From: JBBSDP01 sp038240605
GTDB taxonomy: Bacteria > Planctomycetota > Phycisphaerae > Tepidisphaerales > Tepidisphaeraceae
Length of the DNA stretch: 64,000 bases
Reading direction: 5' to 3'
Assembly (NCBI GenBank): GCA_038240605.1
Contig: JBBSDP010000004.1
Span: 62,001-126,000 of the forward strand
In this document: in pieces, positions 44,100 to 54,130 of the stretch
Layout: each line of letters opens with the position of its first letter
Position numbering within the stretch: the stretch's first letter is position 1
The notes under the pieces: model-generated
Told to the model about the DNA's origin: nothing
The model's database searches: none
What the model saw: only the letters and a program-made list of their open reading frames with translations
Translations under genes and position numbers: made by a program

Positions 44100-45239
44100 C
44101 TAATGCTTTGAAGCGGAAATGATGATCGCGATTAACAGGCCGCCCAGGGCCGCCGCGATCAGCACGATCAGCGCGATGGCCGTGATCCAGCTCCGGCGTA
44201 ATTCTGCGCGTCGCTCGCGTTCCCCGCCGACGAGGCTGCGCCGATATTCATTTTCCAGATCATCCGGGATCGGCAGCTCCAGCCGGACCGCCGCGAGGTG
44301 AAGGGCCTTGAGCTGTTCGGGCAGCTCATGGGCACGAATGCCGGCGCGCAGGCGTTCACACAGCTCCGCCATCCGTCGCCCGCGCTCGTGGCGATCTTCT
44401 TCGGAATCGATCAGCTCGTTCAGCGGGCGAATGACTTCGCGCAGATCGGCCGGGAGAACGAAACCGGAGGCACGTACGATCGCGGACCAATGCCCGAGCA
44501 CCGCTCTCGCCTGCGTGACCGACCCCGCCGCGCACGCCGCCCGGACCGCCGGCGCGAGTCGCCACAGCTCGTCTGCCGCGACCTGGCGGTGGCTGGTCAG
44601 CGAGGCGGTAGCGAGCGTCGTCATCAGGTCCGGGGGGATGGGACTGGCCCAGCCGGCTTCTTTCAGCTCCGCCAGGAGTTGATCGATCACCTCGATCTGC
44701 CGATTGCGAATCGCCGACACCGCCTCAGCCGCGAGCTCGCGCAGCCGGGCCTGTTCGAGCGCCCGGACATCTTCCTGCCAGGCGGGATTGCGCGCGTCCC
44801 GTTGCGCCAGCTCGCGCACGATCTTCAACCGCTGCGGCAACGGCGCCCGCGAGAGGGCCAACGAACGGTGCCGCGCCAGGAGCTCGGCCATCGGCTGTTC
44901 CTCGGCGTACGCCTCGTTCACTTCGCGCCCGGCTTCCATCATGGGCCGGCCGGCGCGTTCCAGTCCGAATGAGGCACACACCTGTTCCCATTCCGCCAAT
45001 TCGGGAAAGTCGAGTGCCCCGACCATGTCGAGCAATGGTGGCTGGCACTCGGCGAGGTGAATCGCTTCGGAGCGGTGGCCCCGCCGCAGGTAGTCAACGC
45101 AACGCCGCAGGCGTCCGTTCGCCTCGCGGCAGAGGGAGGCGTAGGCGGAGGCGAGGTCATTTAAGCCGGGGACAGGCGCCCGATCGGCGGAAGCCAGATA
45201 GGTGCGGATCTCTTCGATCGTCTGTCGATAGTCAGCCAT
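44100..45239 (-). CDS. Helical tail-anchored hypothetical protein
   Basis: A 379-residue protein with no signal peptide. Most of it is alpha-helical, with conserved-looking blocks such as GHRSEAIHLAECQPPLLDMV, HRSLALSRAPLPQRLKIVRE and LAQRDARNPAWQEDVRALE. It ends in a single membrane helix (about 350-374) followed by SASKH, so it should be tail-anchored with the bulk in the cytoplasm. I do not recognise a named domain. Proteins of this style may accompany GTPase/GAP1-type loci, and one lies 5 kb away on the same strand, but that link is inference only. Confidence 0.7.
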   Translation of the reverse strand: MADYRQTIEEIRTYLASADRAPVPGLNDLASAYASLCREANGRLRRCVDYLRRGHRSEAIHLAECQPPLLDMVGALDFPELAEWEQVCASFGLERAGRPMMEAGREVNEAYAEEQPMAELLARHRSLALSRAPLPQRLKIVRELAQRDARNPAWQEDVRALEQARLRELAAEAVSAIRNRQIEVIDQLLAELKEAGWASPIPPDLMTTLATASLTSHRQVAADELWRLAPAVRAACAAGSVTQARAVLGHWSAIVRASGFVLPADLREVIRPLNELIDSEEDRHERGRRMAELCERLRAGIRAHELPEQLKALHLAAVRLELPIPDDLENEYRRSLVGGERERRAELRRSWITAIALIVLIAAALGGLLIAIIISASKH

Positions 45240-45388
45240 ATCGCAGGGCGCTGCGCCGCGAATTGTAATTCATCCGGCTGTCGATGGCGAAACGAAGGCC
45301 CGCAACGCTATGGTCAGGCAGCCGCAACATCGCTACAACAAAGGCTGTAGCAACAAAGGCATCTCTGTCCCCCGGGAGACCGTACCGC

Positions 45389-48300
45389 GTGTATCGAAAA
45401 TGGCTGATCATCCTGGCCAGCCTTCTCGGCGCGTGGGCCATCGCCATTGAAGCAGGTGCCGCCCCCTTCGATCTCGCTTCACGGCGTGCATCCCACTGGG
45501 CGTGGCAACCCCTCCACCCATCACTGCCACCGAACCTTGCCGATGCGGGGGCCAACCCGATCGATCGATTCATCCTGGCGAAGCTGGGCGAGAAGGGACT
45601 ATCGCCCGCGCCGGAGGTGGACCGCCGTACGTTGATCCGGCGGGCATCGTTTGCATTGACGGGACTGCCGCCGACGCCGCGGGAGGTCGATGCATTCATG
45701 CAGGATGCCGGTCCGGACGCCTATGAAAAAGTCGTCGACCGGCTGCTCGCTTCGCCTCGGTTTGGCGAACGCTGGGCACGTCACTGGATGGACCTGACCC
45801 GCTACGCCGACACGCTCGGAAACGAATCGGATGCGCCGATTCCCAATGCGTGGCGGTATCGCGATTACCTCATCCGCGCCTTCAACGCGGACCTTCCGTA
45901 TGACCAGCTCGTCACCGAACACATTGCGGGAGACCTGCTGAATTCGCCCCGCCGGAATCCCACGGACGGAACCAACGAATCGATCGTCGCGACTGGCTTC
46001 TTCTGGCTGAACGAAGGGAAGCGCGCTCCTGTCGACGTCCGTCAGGCGCAGGGCGACTGCTTCGACAACAAGATCGACGTGCTCTGCAAGACCTTCCTTG
46101 GGCTCACGGTCGGATGCGCCCGCTGTCACGATCACAAGTTCGATGCGATCAGCCAGGCGGACTACTACGCCCTGTACGGCTACCTCGAAAGCTCGCGCTA
46201 CACTCAAGCGCTGATCAACGGCCGCGAATGGAATAACGCGGCCGTGGCGCTGGCAGAGCAGAAGCAACACCTGCGCGAGGCTGCCGCGACGACGATGCTC
46301 GAGCAGGCGCCGACGATCGCACGGTATCTGCTCGCGACGTTGACTCCCTCATCGCGGCCAGCCGGTTCCGTTACGCAAGAGATTGGGCTCGTGCCGGCTC
46401 GGCTCCAGCAATGGACCGCGGCGCTAAAGGGGCCGCTCGGCGTCGATCATCCGATGTTCCCCTGGGCTCGCCTGGCTGCTGCCGGCGAATCGGCCGAGCC
46501 GGCTAAGTTCGCCAAACTCTGGGATGGAGCGCTGGTTGAACTCAAGGCGCGGGACGCCCAGGCTGCGGCGGCGCGGCATCGCGACGGGGACGTTGACCTG
46601 TGCGACCTCGCCACCCATGGGTTTTCGGGCTGGTTCTCCGAGGAACAGGCGTTTGGCGCCGCACCTTCATTGCCTGGCGATTTTCTGCCCGGAAACTCAC
46701 CGGTGCGACCTGTCCTCACCTTTTTTCGGAGTGGCGCCTGGGCGCACACCGGGGCGCTCTCGCGGAAGCTTCAGGGGACGCTGCGATCGCCGACCTTCGA
46801 GATCGCCCACCGCTACCTGCACGTCCGATGTGCCGGCCGCCAGGCGCGCGTCAACGTGAACATCGAACATTATGTGATGATCCAGGACCCGCTCTACGGC
46901 ACGCTGCGCTGGGTGCCTGACAGCGACGGCGCCGAGTGGCACACGTTTGACCTGGGAATGTGGAAAGGCCGGCGCGCTTACGTTGAGTTTGCCGACACCA
47001 CCACGCCGGACCTGCATAGCTCGGCCCCCAAGGGTGTTGGCGCCGACGGGTACCTGGCGCTCAGTCGTGCGGTCCTTTCGGACCAGGGCGCTCCCACGTC
47101 GATCGATCCGCCACCCGCGCTGGCGCTCTTCGCGGGCACGGCAATCCGTTCGCTGCCGGAACTGGCCAACCGGGTTCAATCACTGGCCGAGGAGTCGCTG
47201 ACGTCGTTCGCCAAAGGAGAACTTCCCGCGCAGCCCAATGCGGATGAGCGTGCCCACTTGCTCGCCTGGCTGCTCGAGCACGGCCTGCTCGACGGGACGG
47301 GAACGGCGCTCGACGGAGACGTGCAGTCGCGCGTCTCCGAAATCCTCGGCGACATCCGCCAGATCGAGCTGGCGCTTCCCGCCCCACAACGGGCCCCCGC
47401 CACGATCGATGGCACGCCGATCGACGAGCACGTCTTCGTTCGCGGGAACCACAAGTCTCTCGGTCCCCTCACTCCGCGCAGGATGCTTCAAGCCATCGGT
47501 GGTGATAAACAGCCCGCGCCTCCGCCAACAACAAGCGGACGCCTGGAGCTGGCGCGTCGATTCACCGACCCGGCCAACGCGCTCATCTCGCGCGTGATCG
47601 TTAACCGTGTCTGGCATCACCTGATGGGGCGCGGCATCGTTGCATCAGTGGATAATTTCGGCGTGCTCGGTGAGCTGCCGACGCATCCGGAGTTGCTCGA
47701 TTACCTCGCCGACGGGTTTATCCGCGACGGCTGGTCGATCAAACGGCTCGCCCGCCAGATCGTCCTCAGCCGTACGTTTCGGATGTCGAGCAGCGAAAAC
47801 GCGGAGGCCGAGCGTATCGATCCGGGCAACCGCCTCTTTCATCGCGCGATGGTCCGACGGCTCGAAGGCGAAGCGATCCGGGATGCGATCCTCCAGGTTT
47901 CCGGCCGGCTCGACACGAAAATGTACGGTCCGGGGGTGGAGGTCTTTATCACGCCGTTCCTGGATGGCGGCTACATCGGCGCCTATGGCAAGCCGGACGC
48001 GAGTGGTCCGATGGATGGCGACGGCCGGCGGAGCGTCTACATGATGGTTCGGCGCAATTTTCTTCCGCCCATGATGGTCGCCTTCGACGCCCCGCCGCCG
48101 GTCAACACGGCGGGCCGGCGCAGCGTTTCCAATGTCCCGGCCCAGGCATTGATCCTGATGAACGATCCGTTCATCGTTCAACAGGCGGGATTCTGGGCAA
48201 AGCGCGTGCTCGCGGAGATTCCCGCATCCCGCGAGCGGCGCATCGCGCGGATGTATGAGCAGGCCTTCTCCCGTCCGCCCGCCGATGACGAAATGGAGAC

Positions 48301-48433
48301 TGCTGTTCGTTTCCTGGATGAGCATGGGCAGGAGTTGGGTATCGCGCCCAATCAACGCGGCGAGCATCCGGGTCTCTGGACGGATCTCGCGCACGTGCTG
48401 ATCAACGTCAAAGAGTTCACGTACCTGAACTGA
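45389..48433 (+). CDS. DUF1549/DUF1553 (PSD1) domain protein
   Basis: An exported planctomycete-type protein of 1014 residues with a signal peptide (to about IEAGA). The DUF1549 domain follows, with NPIDRFILAKL, RFGERWARHWMDLTRYAD and a heme-like CARCHDHKF (Cys243, Cys246, His247). A beta-rich middle region comes next. The DUF1553 domain spans the last 300 residues (NALISRVIVNRVWHHLMGRG, SNVPAQALILMNDPF). No N-terminal PSCyt1 cytochrome domain is present, unlike many relatives. The GTG at 45389, with GGGAGA upstream, gives the signal peptide directly. It is followed by its usual partner DUF1501 ten bases downstream. Confidence 0.9.
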   Translation: MYRKWLIILASLLGAWAIAIEAGAAPFDLASRRASHWAWQPLHPSLPPNLADAGANPIDRFILAKLGEKGLSPAPEVDRRTLIRRASFALTGLPPTPREVDAFMQDAGPDAYEKVVDRLLASPRFGERWARHWMDLTRYADTLGNESDAPIPNAWRYRDYLIRAFNADLPYDQLVTEHIAGDLLNSPRRNPTDGTNESIVATGFFWLNEGKRAPVDVRQAQGDCFDNKIDVLCKTFLGLTVGCARCHDHKFDAISQADYYALYGYLESSRYTQALINGREWNNAAVALAEQKQHLREAAATTMLEQAPTIARYLLATLTPSSRPAGSVTQEIGLVPARLQQWTAALKGPLGVDHPMFPWARLAAAGESAEPAKFAKLWDGALVELKARDAQAAAARHRDGDVDLCDLATHGFSGWFSEEQAFGAAPSLPGDFLPGNSPVRPVLTFFRSGAWAHTGALSRKLQGTLRSPTFEIAHRYLHVRCAGRQARVNVNIEHYVMIQDPLYGTLRWVPDSDGAEWHTFDLGMWKGRRAYVEFADTTTPDLHSSAPKGVGADGYLALSRAVLSDQGAPTSIDPPPALALFAGTAIRSLPELANRVQSLAEESLTSFAKGELPAQPNADERAHLLAWLLEHGLLDGTGTALDGDVQSRVSEILGDIRQIELALPAPQRAPATIDGTPIDEHVFVRGNHKSLGPLTPRRMLQAIGGDKQPAPPPTTSGRLELARRFTDPANALISRVIVNRVWHHLMGRGIVASVDNFGVLGELPTHPELLDYLADGFIRDGWSIKRLARQIVLSRTFRMSSSENAEAERIDPGNRLFHRAMVRRLEGEAIRDAILQVSGRLDTKMYGPGVEVFITPFLDGGYIGAYGKPDASGPMDGDGRRSVYMMVRRNFLPPMMVAFDAPPPVNTAGRRSVSNVPAQALILMNDPFIVQQAGFWAKRVLAEIPASRERRIARMYEQAFSRPPADDEMETAVRFLDEHGQELGIAPNQRGEHPGLWTDLAHVLINVKEFTYLN

Positions 48434-48443
48434 GTCGAACGCT

Positions 48444-49889
48444 ATGCATTGCCATCGCTTTACTGAGGCTCCGCTCACGCGACGCCAGATGCTGCGCCGC
48501 TGCTCCGCCGGGTTTGGCGCCATGGCGCTGGCGGCCCTGATGGGAGATCGCGGTTTTGCCGGCACGGCCCCCGCGAGCGATTCGCCGCCGAATCCCTTCG
48601 CGCCCCGACCGCCTCACTTTGCCCCTCGTGCTCGAAACGTGATCTTCCTGTTCATGGAAGGGGGCGTATCGCAGATCGATTCGTTTGATCCCAAACCGCG
48701 CCTCGCAAAGGAAAATGGCACGCCTTTCAAGATGAAGGTCGAGCCCACGCAGTTCAACAACAACGGCAACACCCTTGCCAGCCCCTGGCAATTCAAGCAG
48801 CATGGCAACAGCGGCATCCCCGTCAGTGCGCTCTTCCCAAATATCGCACGGTGCGCCGATGAGCTGGCGATTGTCCGCTCGATGACGTCGGACTTCTCGG
48901 AACATGCTGCCGCGAATTACTTCCTGCACACCGGCTTCGGCCAGCAGGGCCGGCCGAGCGCCGGTTCATGGGCCTGCTACGGGCTCGGGAGCGAGTGCCA
49001 GAACCTGCCCGGCTTCGTCGTTCTGAACGGCGGAAAGATGCCGATCGGCGGGCCCGCCGCGTTCTCCAGTGGCTTCCTCCCCGCCACCTATCAGGGTTCA
49101 CTCTTCCGAGCCGGCAATGATCCGATCGCGAACATCCGCCCGCTCGAATCTCGTCCGGCAATCCAGGCGAGCAAGCTCCGCGCGATGCGGCAGCTCGACC
49201 AAAGCGTGTTGCGCCGATTCGACCGGCCCGATGCCCTGGAGTCGGCGGTGGCAAATTACGAAATGGCATTTCACATGCAGGCCGCCGTTCCAGAAGTGGC
49301 GGACATCTCGAACGAAACGCCCGCAACTTGCGCGCTCTATGGCGTCGATTCGCCGAACCCCTCGACGCGCCTGTATGCCGAGAATTGCCTGCGTGCCCGC
49401 CGGCTCGTCGAGCGCGGCGTTCGCTTCGTCGAGCTCACCGTTCCTGTTTACGCGGGCGATCCGGATACATGGGATGCGCACGCGAACCTCCGGAAGAATC
49501 ACGAAGCCAACGCGGCCGCGGTCGATCAGCCAGTCGCCGGGCTGCTCATGGACCTCAAGTCGCGCGGACTGCTCGACAGCACGCTGGTCCTGTTCGCCAG
49601 CGAGTTCGGTCGCACGCCGTTCGCGCAGGGCTCCGACGGGCGAGACCACAATCCGTTCGGGTTCACCGTCTGGCTTGCCGGCGGAGGCGTGAAGGGCGGA
49701 ACGATCCATGGCGCAACCGATGAATACGGATACAAGGCTGTCGAGAACAAGCTGACGATGCACGACCTGCACGCGACGATGCTCCACCTCCTTGGCGTGG
49801 ACCACAAACGGCTCACCTATCGCTGGGGCGGGCGCGACATGCGACTGACCGACGTGTTCGGCGACCCCGTTGCCGCCCTTCTCGCGTAG
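48444..49889 (+). CDS. DUF1501 domain protein with Tat signal
   Basis: A 481-residue protein of the alkaline-phosphatase/sulfatase-like superfamily (DUF1501). It starts with a twin-arginine export signal (LTRRQMLRRC, Arg13-Arg14, then GFGAMALAAL). The core has NVIFLFMEGGVSQIDSFDPK, a candidate metal site, and later EFGRTPFAQGSDGRDHNPF and KLTMHDLHATMLHLLGVDH, which are family hallmarks. It pairs with the upstream DUF1553 gene in one operon, as is standard in planctomycetes. The substrate is unknown, with sulfated polysaccharide often proposed for related proteins. Confidence 0.92.
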   Translation: MHCHRFTEAPLTRRQMLRRCSAGFGAMALAALMGDRGFAGTAPASDSPPNPFAPRPPHFAPRARNVIFLFMEGGVSQIDSFDPKPRLAKENGTPFKMKVEPTQFNNNGNTLASPWQFKQHGNSGIPVSALFPNIARCADELAIVRSMTSDFSEHAAANYFLHTGFGQQGRPSAGSWACYGLGSECQNLPGFVVLNGGKMPIGGPAAFSSGFLPATYQGSLFRAGNDPIANIRPLESRPAIQASKLRAMRQLDQSVLRRFDRPDALESAVANYEMAFHMQAAVPEVADISNETPATCALYGVDSPNPSTRLYAENCLRARRLVERGVRFVELTVPVYAGDPDTWDAHANLRKNHEANAAAVDQPVAGLLMDLKSRGLLDSTLVLFASEFGRTPFAQGSDGRDHNPFGFTVWLAGGGVKGGTIHGATDEYGYKAVENKLTMHDLHATMLHLLGVDHKRLTYRWGGRDMRLTDVFGDPVAALLA

Positions 49890-50035
49890 TGCTGCGCCTG
49901 AAAAAACTTTGACCGTCATCGATCGCGAAGCGGGCGCCGGGCTTTGCCCAAGAGTGGTCGCGGCGCTCCGGACCTTCCTCGACCAGAGCCATTTCCAGCC
50001 TTATCAGCTGGCCGCCTAGCCTCCCCCGATCAAAC

Positions 50036-52234
50036 CTACGGCACATGCGGGCGGTCCATCACAATCGCCACGCGCGCCACGACCGCCCCGGTAGGGTTGT
50101 AGCGGACCAGGAATTCAAACGGCGGCGCGCCATCGATCTCCTTGAGTGCGCTCGGGACATTCGCCAACGACGCACGATGGTCGCGCCACGTCGCCCTCAC
50201 AGTCCCGACAGGACCCGAAGCGCCCAATGAAATCTCAAAATGAGCCGCCGGCTCGCGGAGGCTGGACATCGAAGCCGTCAGCGGATCGCCGTTCGTCGTG
50301 CGCGCCGACCAGCCTGTCGGGGGATCGACCGGCGGAACCAATGCGAGCGAGCCGGGCGGCGCGCCCCGAAGGTCCGGCAGGACCGCCACCACGTCCGAGA
50401 GATTCAGCTTGATGAGTAGCGGCGCGACCGGCTGCGCAGCTGCCAGCTCCTCCTTCTGTCGAAACACGCGCACGACGGACAGGCCGAGCCAACCGGCGGC
50501 GCCGTCGATCTCGCGGAAACGCTTCTTGTCGCGCCATTCGAATGTCAGTCGTCCCGACTTCAACTGAATGGCCGCCAAATCGGTTGAGACGATGCTCCCC
50601 GACGAGTCGACCGTCAGCGCCCTCCCCGCCGGTCGAATCACCAGCCGCGTCGGCTCCGGTTGGGCCAGGGTCAGGGCCGCCGGGACGGGCGGTGCACTGA
50701 GTTCGATGCGGTCGGCGGCGGTAGATGAACTGGCGGGTGACTGCCAGAGGACGTACCGATCGTCGAGCACGTTCGGCGCGGGCGGCGTCCCGGTTGCCGC
50801 GGCCGGCGCCGTCGTGGTCACCGAGCGCGTTGCGTCCATCGCCTGGGCCGAACGGACTTCGCTCAACTCGGCGGTGAGCCGTTCGACCTCCGCCACGTGT
50901 CCCGCGGCCGCAGTGGCGGCTTGCCGCGAGATGGCGGCCAACTCCTCCTCAAGCTTCTGTTTTTCGCGCGTCAGATCGGCAACCTGGGACAGAAGCGCCG
51001 CGCGATGCGTGTCCTCGACTGGTATCGATGTGGGAATGGCGGGCGTCTGGGAATGGGAGGTCTCGGTCTTCACGGCCCCCACTATTGCAGGGTTGGGCAG
51101 CGGGCCCGCCGGTGTGGCGGGCGTCACCGCGGAACCGACGTAACTGGCCTCGGAAGTCAGGAACCACGCCACCGTTGACACCGCCACCAACAGACAAGCA
51201 GCCAGGATCAGCCATGTCACGCCCGATACCTTCTTCGCCCTCCGTCGCGGCGCCGCGTACTCGATCACCGTCGCCGACTCGGGGGGCATCCATTCGTGAA
51301 TCGTCGTCACCTCCGGCGCTGTCGATGCGTGTTCGACGTCGCGCAGCGGGACGACCTCAGCTTCGCGACGTGGCGAGATGGTTCGAGCCAGCGGGACAAG
51401 TGATTCGGCGGCGACAGGGCGCGCCTGCACGGCGGGTCGCGTGAGGCGGCTGACGTCCGCCGGCGATAAGGACGGCATCGGACGCGTCAGATCGATTACC
51501 AGCGCCGTGCCCGGATGGCTGATCAGTTCCGCGGCGATACGCGATCCGGCGGGACAGCCTCGCCAGGCACAGGACAGGCCAGCCGGCAGTTCGATGAAGT
51601 AGGTATTGAACGTGACTTCCCACCGCCGGACCGGCGAGATCAGCGCGATCGATTCGTCGAACAGGGCGAGGAGGTCCACGCCTGCCGGAGCGATGACCCA
51701 CGCGACGCGTTGCGGATCGGCCTCGTACGCCTCGGCTAGCACACGGCCCCAGGCCGCATCCCCGGCCGCCCCAGCCCAGGCGTCGCAGGCGCGCGTCGGG
51801 TTTGGCCCGTTCGGAAGCGAGCGGTTGGACGGGAGAAGCCGCGGCGGGCCGGCCCAGACCGTTTGCATCACGCCCTGCCGCCGCAGCAGCCACGCCGGGC
51901 CGGCGTCGACCTGCTCCGATGCTTCGAGGACGAGGTGATGGGCGAATCGATTGGAGCGCCGCGAATGATCAACACCTGCATCCGCGACGCGTGACAATAC
52001 GCTGAAAGTGCGCCCCCCGAGCGGCAGCCGCCAATGCGCCCACGCGACGGGGCTCGCGCCGGCAGCGCCGCCCGCGTCATCGCTAACTGTATCCGCCCAG
52101 CGATAGGCGCTCAGCAGGGTGAGCCGTTCTTCGAGCAGCGGGGAGATGCCGGACGTCATCGCGACCGTGCAGAACCCGCCCGTGCCAGGGTGCAACCCGC
52201 GCGGCGCCGAGGTGTGATACAGCTCTTCGCTCAT
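50036..52234 (-). CDS. GAP1-N2-like membrane protein of a GTPase-centred system
   Basis: A 732-residue protein. Residues 1-250 resemble the GAP1-N2 domain (GTPase-associated protein 1, N-terminal type 2), with YHTSAPRGLHPGTGGFCTVA, NRFAHHLVL (95-103), RRWEVTFNTYF (204-214) and CAWRG (222-226). A Pro/Glu-rich linker leads to one membrane helix (about 338-360). A short coiled coil (DLTREKQKLEEELAAISRQ) and a C-terminal beta-rich domain of some 200 residues follow. The N-terminal part should be cytoplasmic, beside its GTPase partner. It begins six bases after the GTPase gene. The family name is recalled, not searched. Confidence 0.75.
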   Translation of the reverse strand: MSEELYHTSAPRGLHPGTGGFCTVAMTSGISPLLEERLTLLSAYRWADTVSDDAGGAAGASPVAWAHWRLPLGGRTFSVLSRVADAGVDHSRRSNRFAHHLVLEASEQVDAGPAWLLRRQGVMQTVWAGPPRLLPSNRSLPNGPNPTRACDAWAGAAGDAAWGRVLAEAYEADPQRVAWVIAPAGVDLLALFDESIALISPVRRWEVTFNTYFIELPAGLSCAWRGCPAGSRIAAELISHPGTALVIDLTRPMPSLSPADVSRLTRPAVQARPVAAESLVPLARTISPRREAEVVPLRDVEHASTAPEVTTIHEWMPPESATVIEYAAPRRRAKKVSGVTWLILAACLLVAVSTVAWFLTSEASYVGSAVTPATPAGPLPNPAIVGAVKTETSHSQTPAIPTSIPVEDTHRAALLSQVADLTREKQKLEEELAAISRQAATAAAGHVAEVERLTAELSEVRSAQAMDATRSVTTTAPAAATGTPPAPNVLDDRYVLWQSPASSSTAADRIELSAPPVPAALTLAQPEPTRLVIRPAGRALTVDSSGSIVSTDLAAIQLKSGRLTFEWRDKKRFREIDGAAGWLGLSVVRVFRQKEELAAAQPVAPLLIKLNLSDVVAVLPDLRGAPPGSLALVPPVDPPTGWSARTTNGDPLTASMSSLREPAAHFEISLGASGPVGTVRATWRDHRASLANVPSALKEIDGAPPFEFLVRYNPTGAVVARVAIVMDRPHVP

Positions 52235-52240
52235 CGATCC

Positions 52241-53839
52241 TCACGCCGGTCGGACGGTCACGCGAGCGCGGTCGATCAGCCCGTGCGACCACTTGGCGAG
52301 CATGTACAGGACCGGCACGGTGACCCAGCGCGGCCGCAGGTCTCGCGGCACGACCCACAACCCCTCGCGCCCGTCGCGCACCTGCGGCGAGCACCCCAGT
52401 GCACTGACCGGGACGTAAAGGACGTGCGACGAAAACGCATCCGCCGCCGCGACAAACTCCGGTGCGCGGATCGCGAGCCAATCGCGAACCAGCGCGGACG
52501 TTTGCTCAACCCGGGCGGTATCCACCGCCGCCAGTCGACCGTCCGCGCCAGCGCCGGCCAGCATCGGCTCGGTGCTCAGGTCCAGTCCCATCAGCCCACC
52601 CCACACGTCCGCCTTGGGCACGACGACGATCAGCGGACGGCGGTTGGGCTCGTGCGGCGCGAGCCCCGCGAAGCGCCGTAGCCGCGACGCCGCCTCCGTC
52701 AGGATCGTCTCCTGGCGGCGCGAGGTGGACCGCTCGTCCAGCTGCGGGTCGGCGCTTCGGCCGCGCAAGGCGGCGCGAAACCGCGGGTCCTGCGTCGGGT
52801 CATACAGGAACATGATCACGCGCGACCGGCTCAGGTGCTGCGTTACCGGCGAGGAGGCCGCGTCCTGCCCGGGATCGAAATGCTCGCCGGCATTGTCGTA
52901 CAGGCAGATCAGCCGCGCGGCGTCTTCCGCGCCCGCCTGCGGGTGGCCGCGCAGCGGCGACATCGTGAAAAGGAAGGGCTTGGGCAGATTGACGATCTGC
53001 TGGCCGAGCCGGATCTGGTCGTACCACTGCGCGCCGGCGACGTCGGTCTTCTCGAGCTGCACGGGCCGGGACGGGTCGTCCTGGAGGAATAGCGTTTCCT
53101 CGAACCGATTGATCGTCTGGTTGATGACGGCGTCGGTGTCGCCGAACGCCACGCCAAGATACCTGGGCATCAGCCGGCGGAGTTCCCACGTCATGGCGGT
53201 AACGAAGTAGGACTTGCCGCTCCCGGACACGCCGATGATCGATGCGAACAGCGGATCGCTCTCCAGCACCGCGCGCGGCACCGACAGGTGACAGCGCGGG
53301 CAGGCGAGGGCATTACAGGCCATGCCGCGCGCGTCGATCGCGTCACCATCGGCATTGAATCGGCTGGGCAGGAATCGCGACGCCGATTCCGGTCCCAGGA
53401 CCGGATCACCCAATAGGTCAACGTGGCGCGAGATCCAAAGCACCTGGTCGGGAGGGAATCGGTGCCAGCAGTGCGGGCAAGTCGCGCGAAGGAGCAGCCG
53501 CCCGCGGGCGGAAACCGGCGGTTGCGCCGGCGACGGGCCCGGCGCTGAAGCCGTCCGGCGCACGTCCGCCGGGGGCTGTCGCATGAAGCATTCGGCGCAA
53601 ATGAAGCTTCCGCCCGCGTCGTAAACGCGATCGGCCGAAAAGTTCCCGCCGCAGGTATTACAGACGTAAGTCGCGGGCGATTCTTCAGCGTCGGCCTCAA
53701 ACGGGTCATCGAATTCCGTCGTCGCGGGAACGGCGGGCGCCAGCCCCTCGGCGGCCACCTGTGCTGGCAGGTCGCCCTCCCGCGTGAGTGGCACCAGCGG
53801 CTCGTCCGCCTGCGTAGGATCAGAAAGGTCCTGCGTCAT
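52241..53839 (-). CDS. Zinc-ribbon P-loop GTPase (DO-GTPase2-like)
   Basis: A soluble 532-residue protein. The N-terminal 185 residues hold two zinc ribbons: Cys60, Cys63, Cys81 and Cys84, then CPHC (121-124) with CPRC (180-183). A TRAFAC-type GTPase domain follows, with P-loop GVSGSGKS (203-210), a switch-II-like DNAGE (315-319) and PKAD (408-411) in place of NKxD. This layout fits the double-GTPase 2 family that co-occurs with GAP1 proteins. The GTPase presumably acts as a switch controlling the GAP1-N2 protein. It is the first gene of the pair, divergent from the pseudokinase gene. GGGAG precedes the ATG. Confidence 0.78.
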   Translation of the reverse strand: MTQDLSDPTQADEPLVPLTREGDLPAQVAAEGLAPAVPATTEFDDPFEADAEESPATYVCNTCGGNFSADRVYDAGGSFICAECFMRQPPADVRRTASAPGPSPAQPPVSARGRLLLRATCPHCWHRFPPDQVLWISRHVDLLGDPVLGPESASRFLPSRFNADGDAIDARGMACNALACPRCHLSVPRAVLESDPLFASIIGVSGSGKSYFVTAMTWELRRLMPRYLGVAFGDTDAVINQTINRFEETLFLQDDPSRPVQLEKTDVAGAQWYDQIRLGQQIVNLPKPFLFTMSPLRGHPQAGAEDAARLICLYDNAGEHFDPGQDAASSPVTQHLSRSRVIMFLYDPTQDPRFRAALRGRSADPQLDERSTSRRQETILTEAASRLRRFAGLAPHEPNRRPLIVVVPKADVWGGLMGLDLSTEPMLAGAGADGRLAAVDTARVEQTSALVRDWLAIRAPEFVAAADAFSSHVLYVPVSALGCSPQVRDGREGLWVVPRDLRPRWVTVPVLYMLAKWSHGLIDRARVTVRPA

Positions 53840-54130
53840 CCACCGACTCCCGGCATCCCCCCGCGAGAGGTCTGCTTCATCATACCGGCGCCAGCTCTAA
53901 TTCGCCCCTCCACGCTTGGCGCGCTCCCGATGCGCGGCCATCGATTAAACCTTACCGAATTTGCCGGCTGAACCGATCACCCGCCGGGCTGGTCATGGCT
54001 GAAAGTGCTCTTACACCATAATCTACGTTGCCACTGGCGGCGCGCCGGCTAGGATCAAGGCGATCGGAACGTCGTCGCGAACGCGCGACGGCGGCCGTCA
54101 CCGCGCGACCGGCTTCGCCCGCCAGGTGTT
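53840..54130. other. Divergent intergenic region of the GTPase locus
   Basis: 291 bases lie between the GTPase and the pseudokinase-FGE genes, with no ORF. It probably holds both promoters. Local AT-rich tracts occur at 53944-53963 and 54012-54032, but no clear consensus or long palindrome was seen. Confidence 0.45.
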
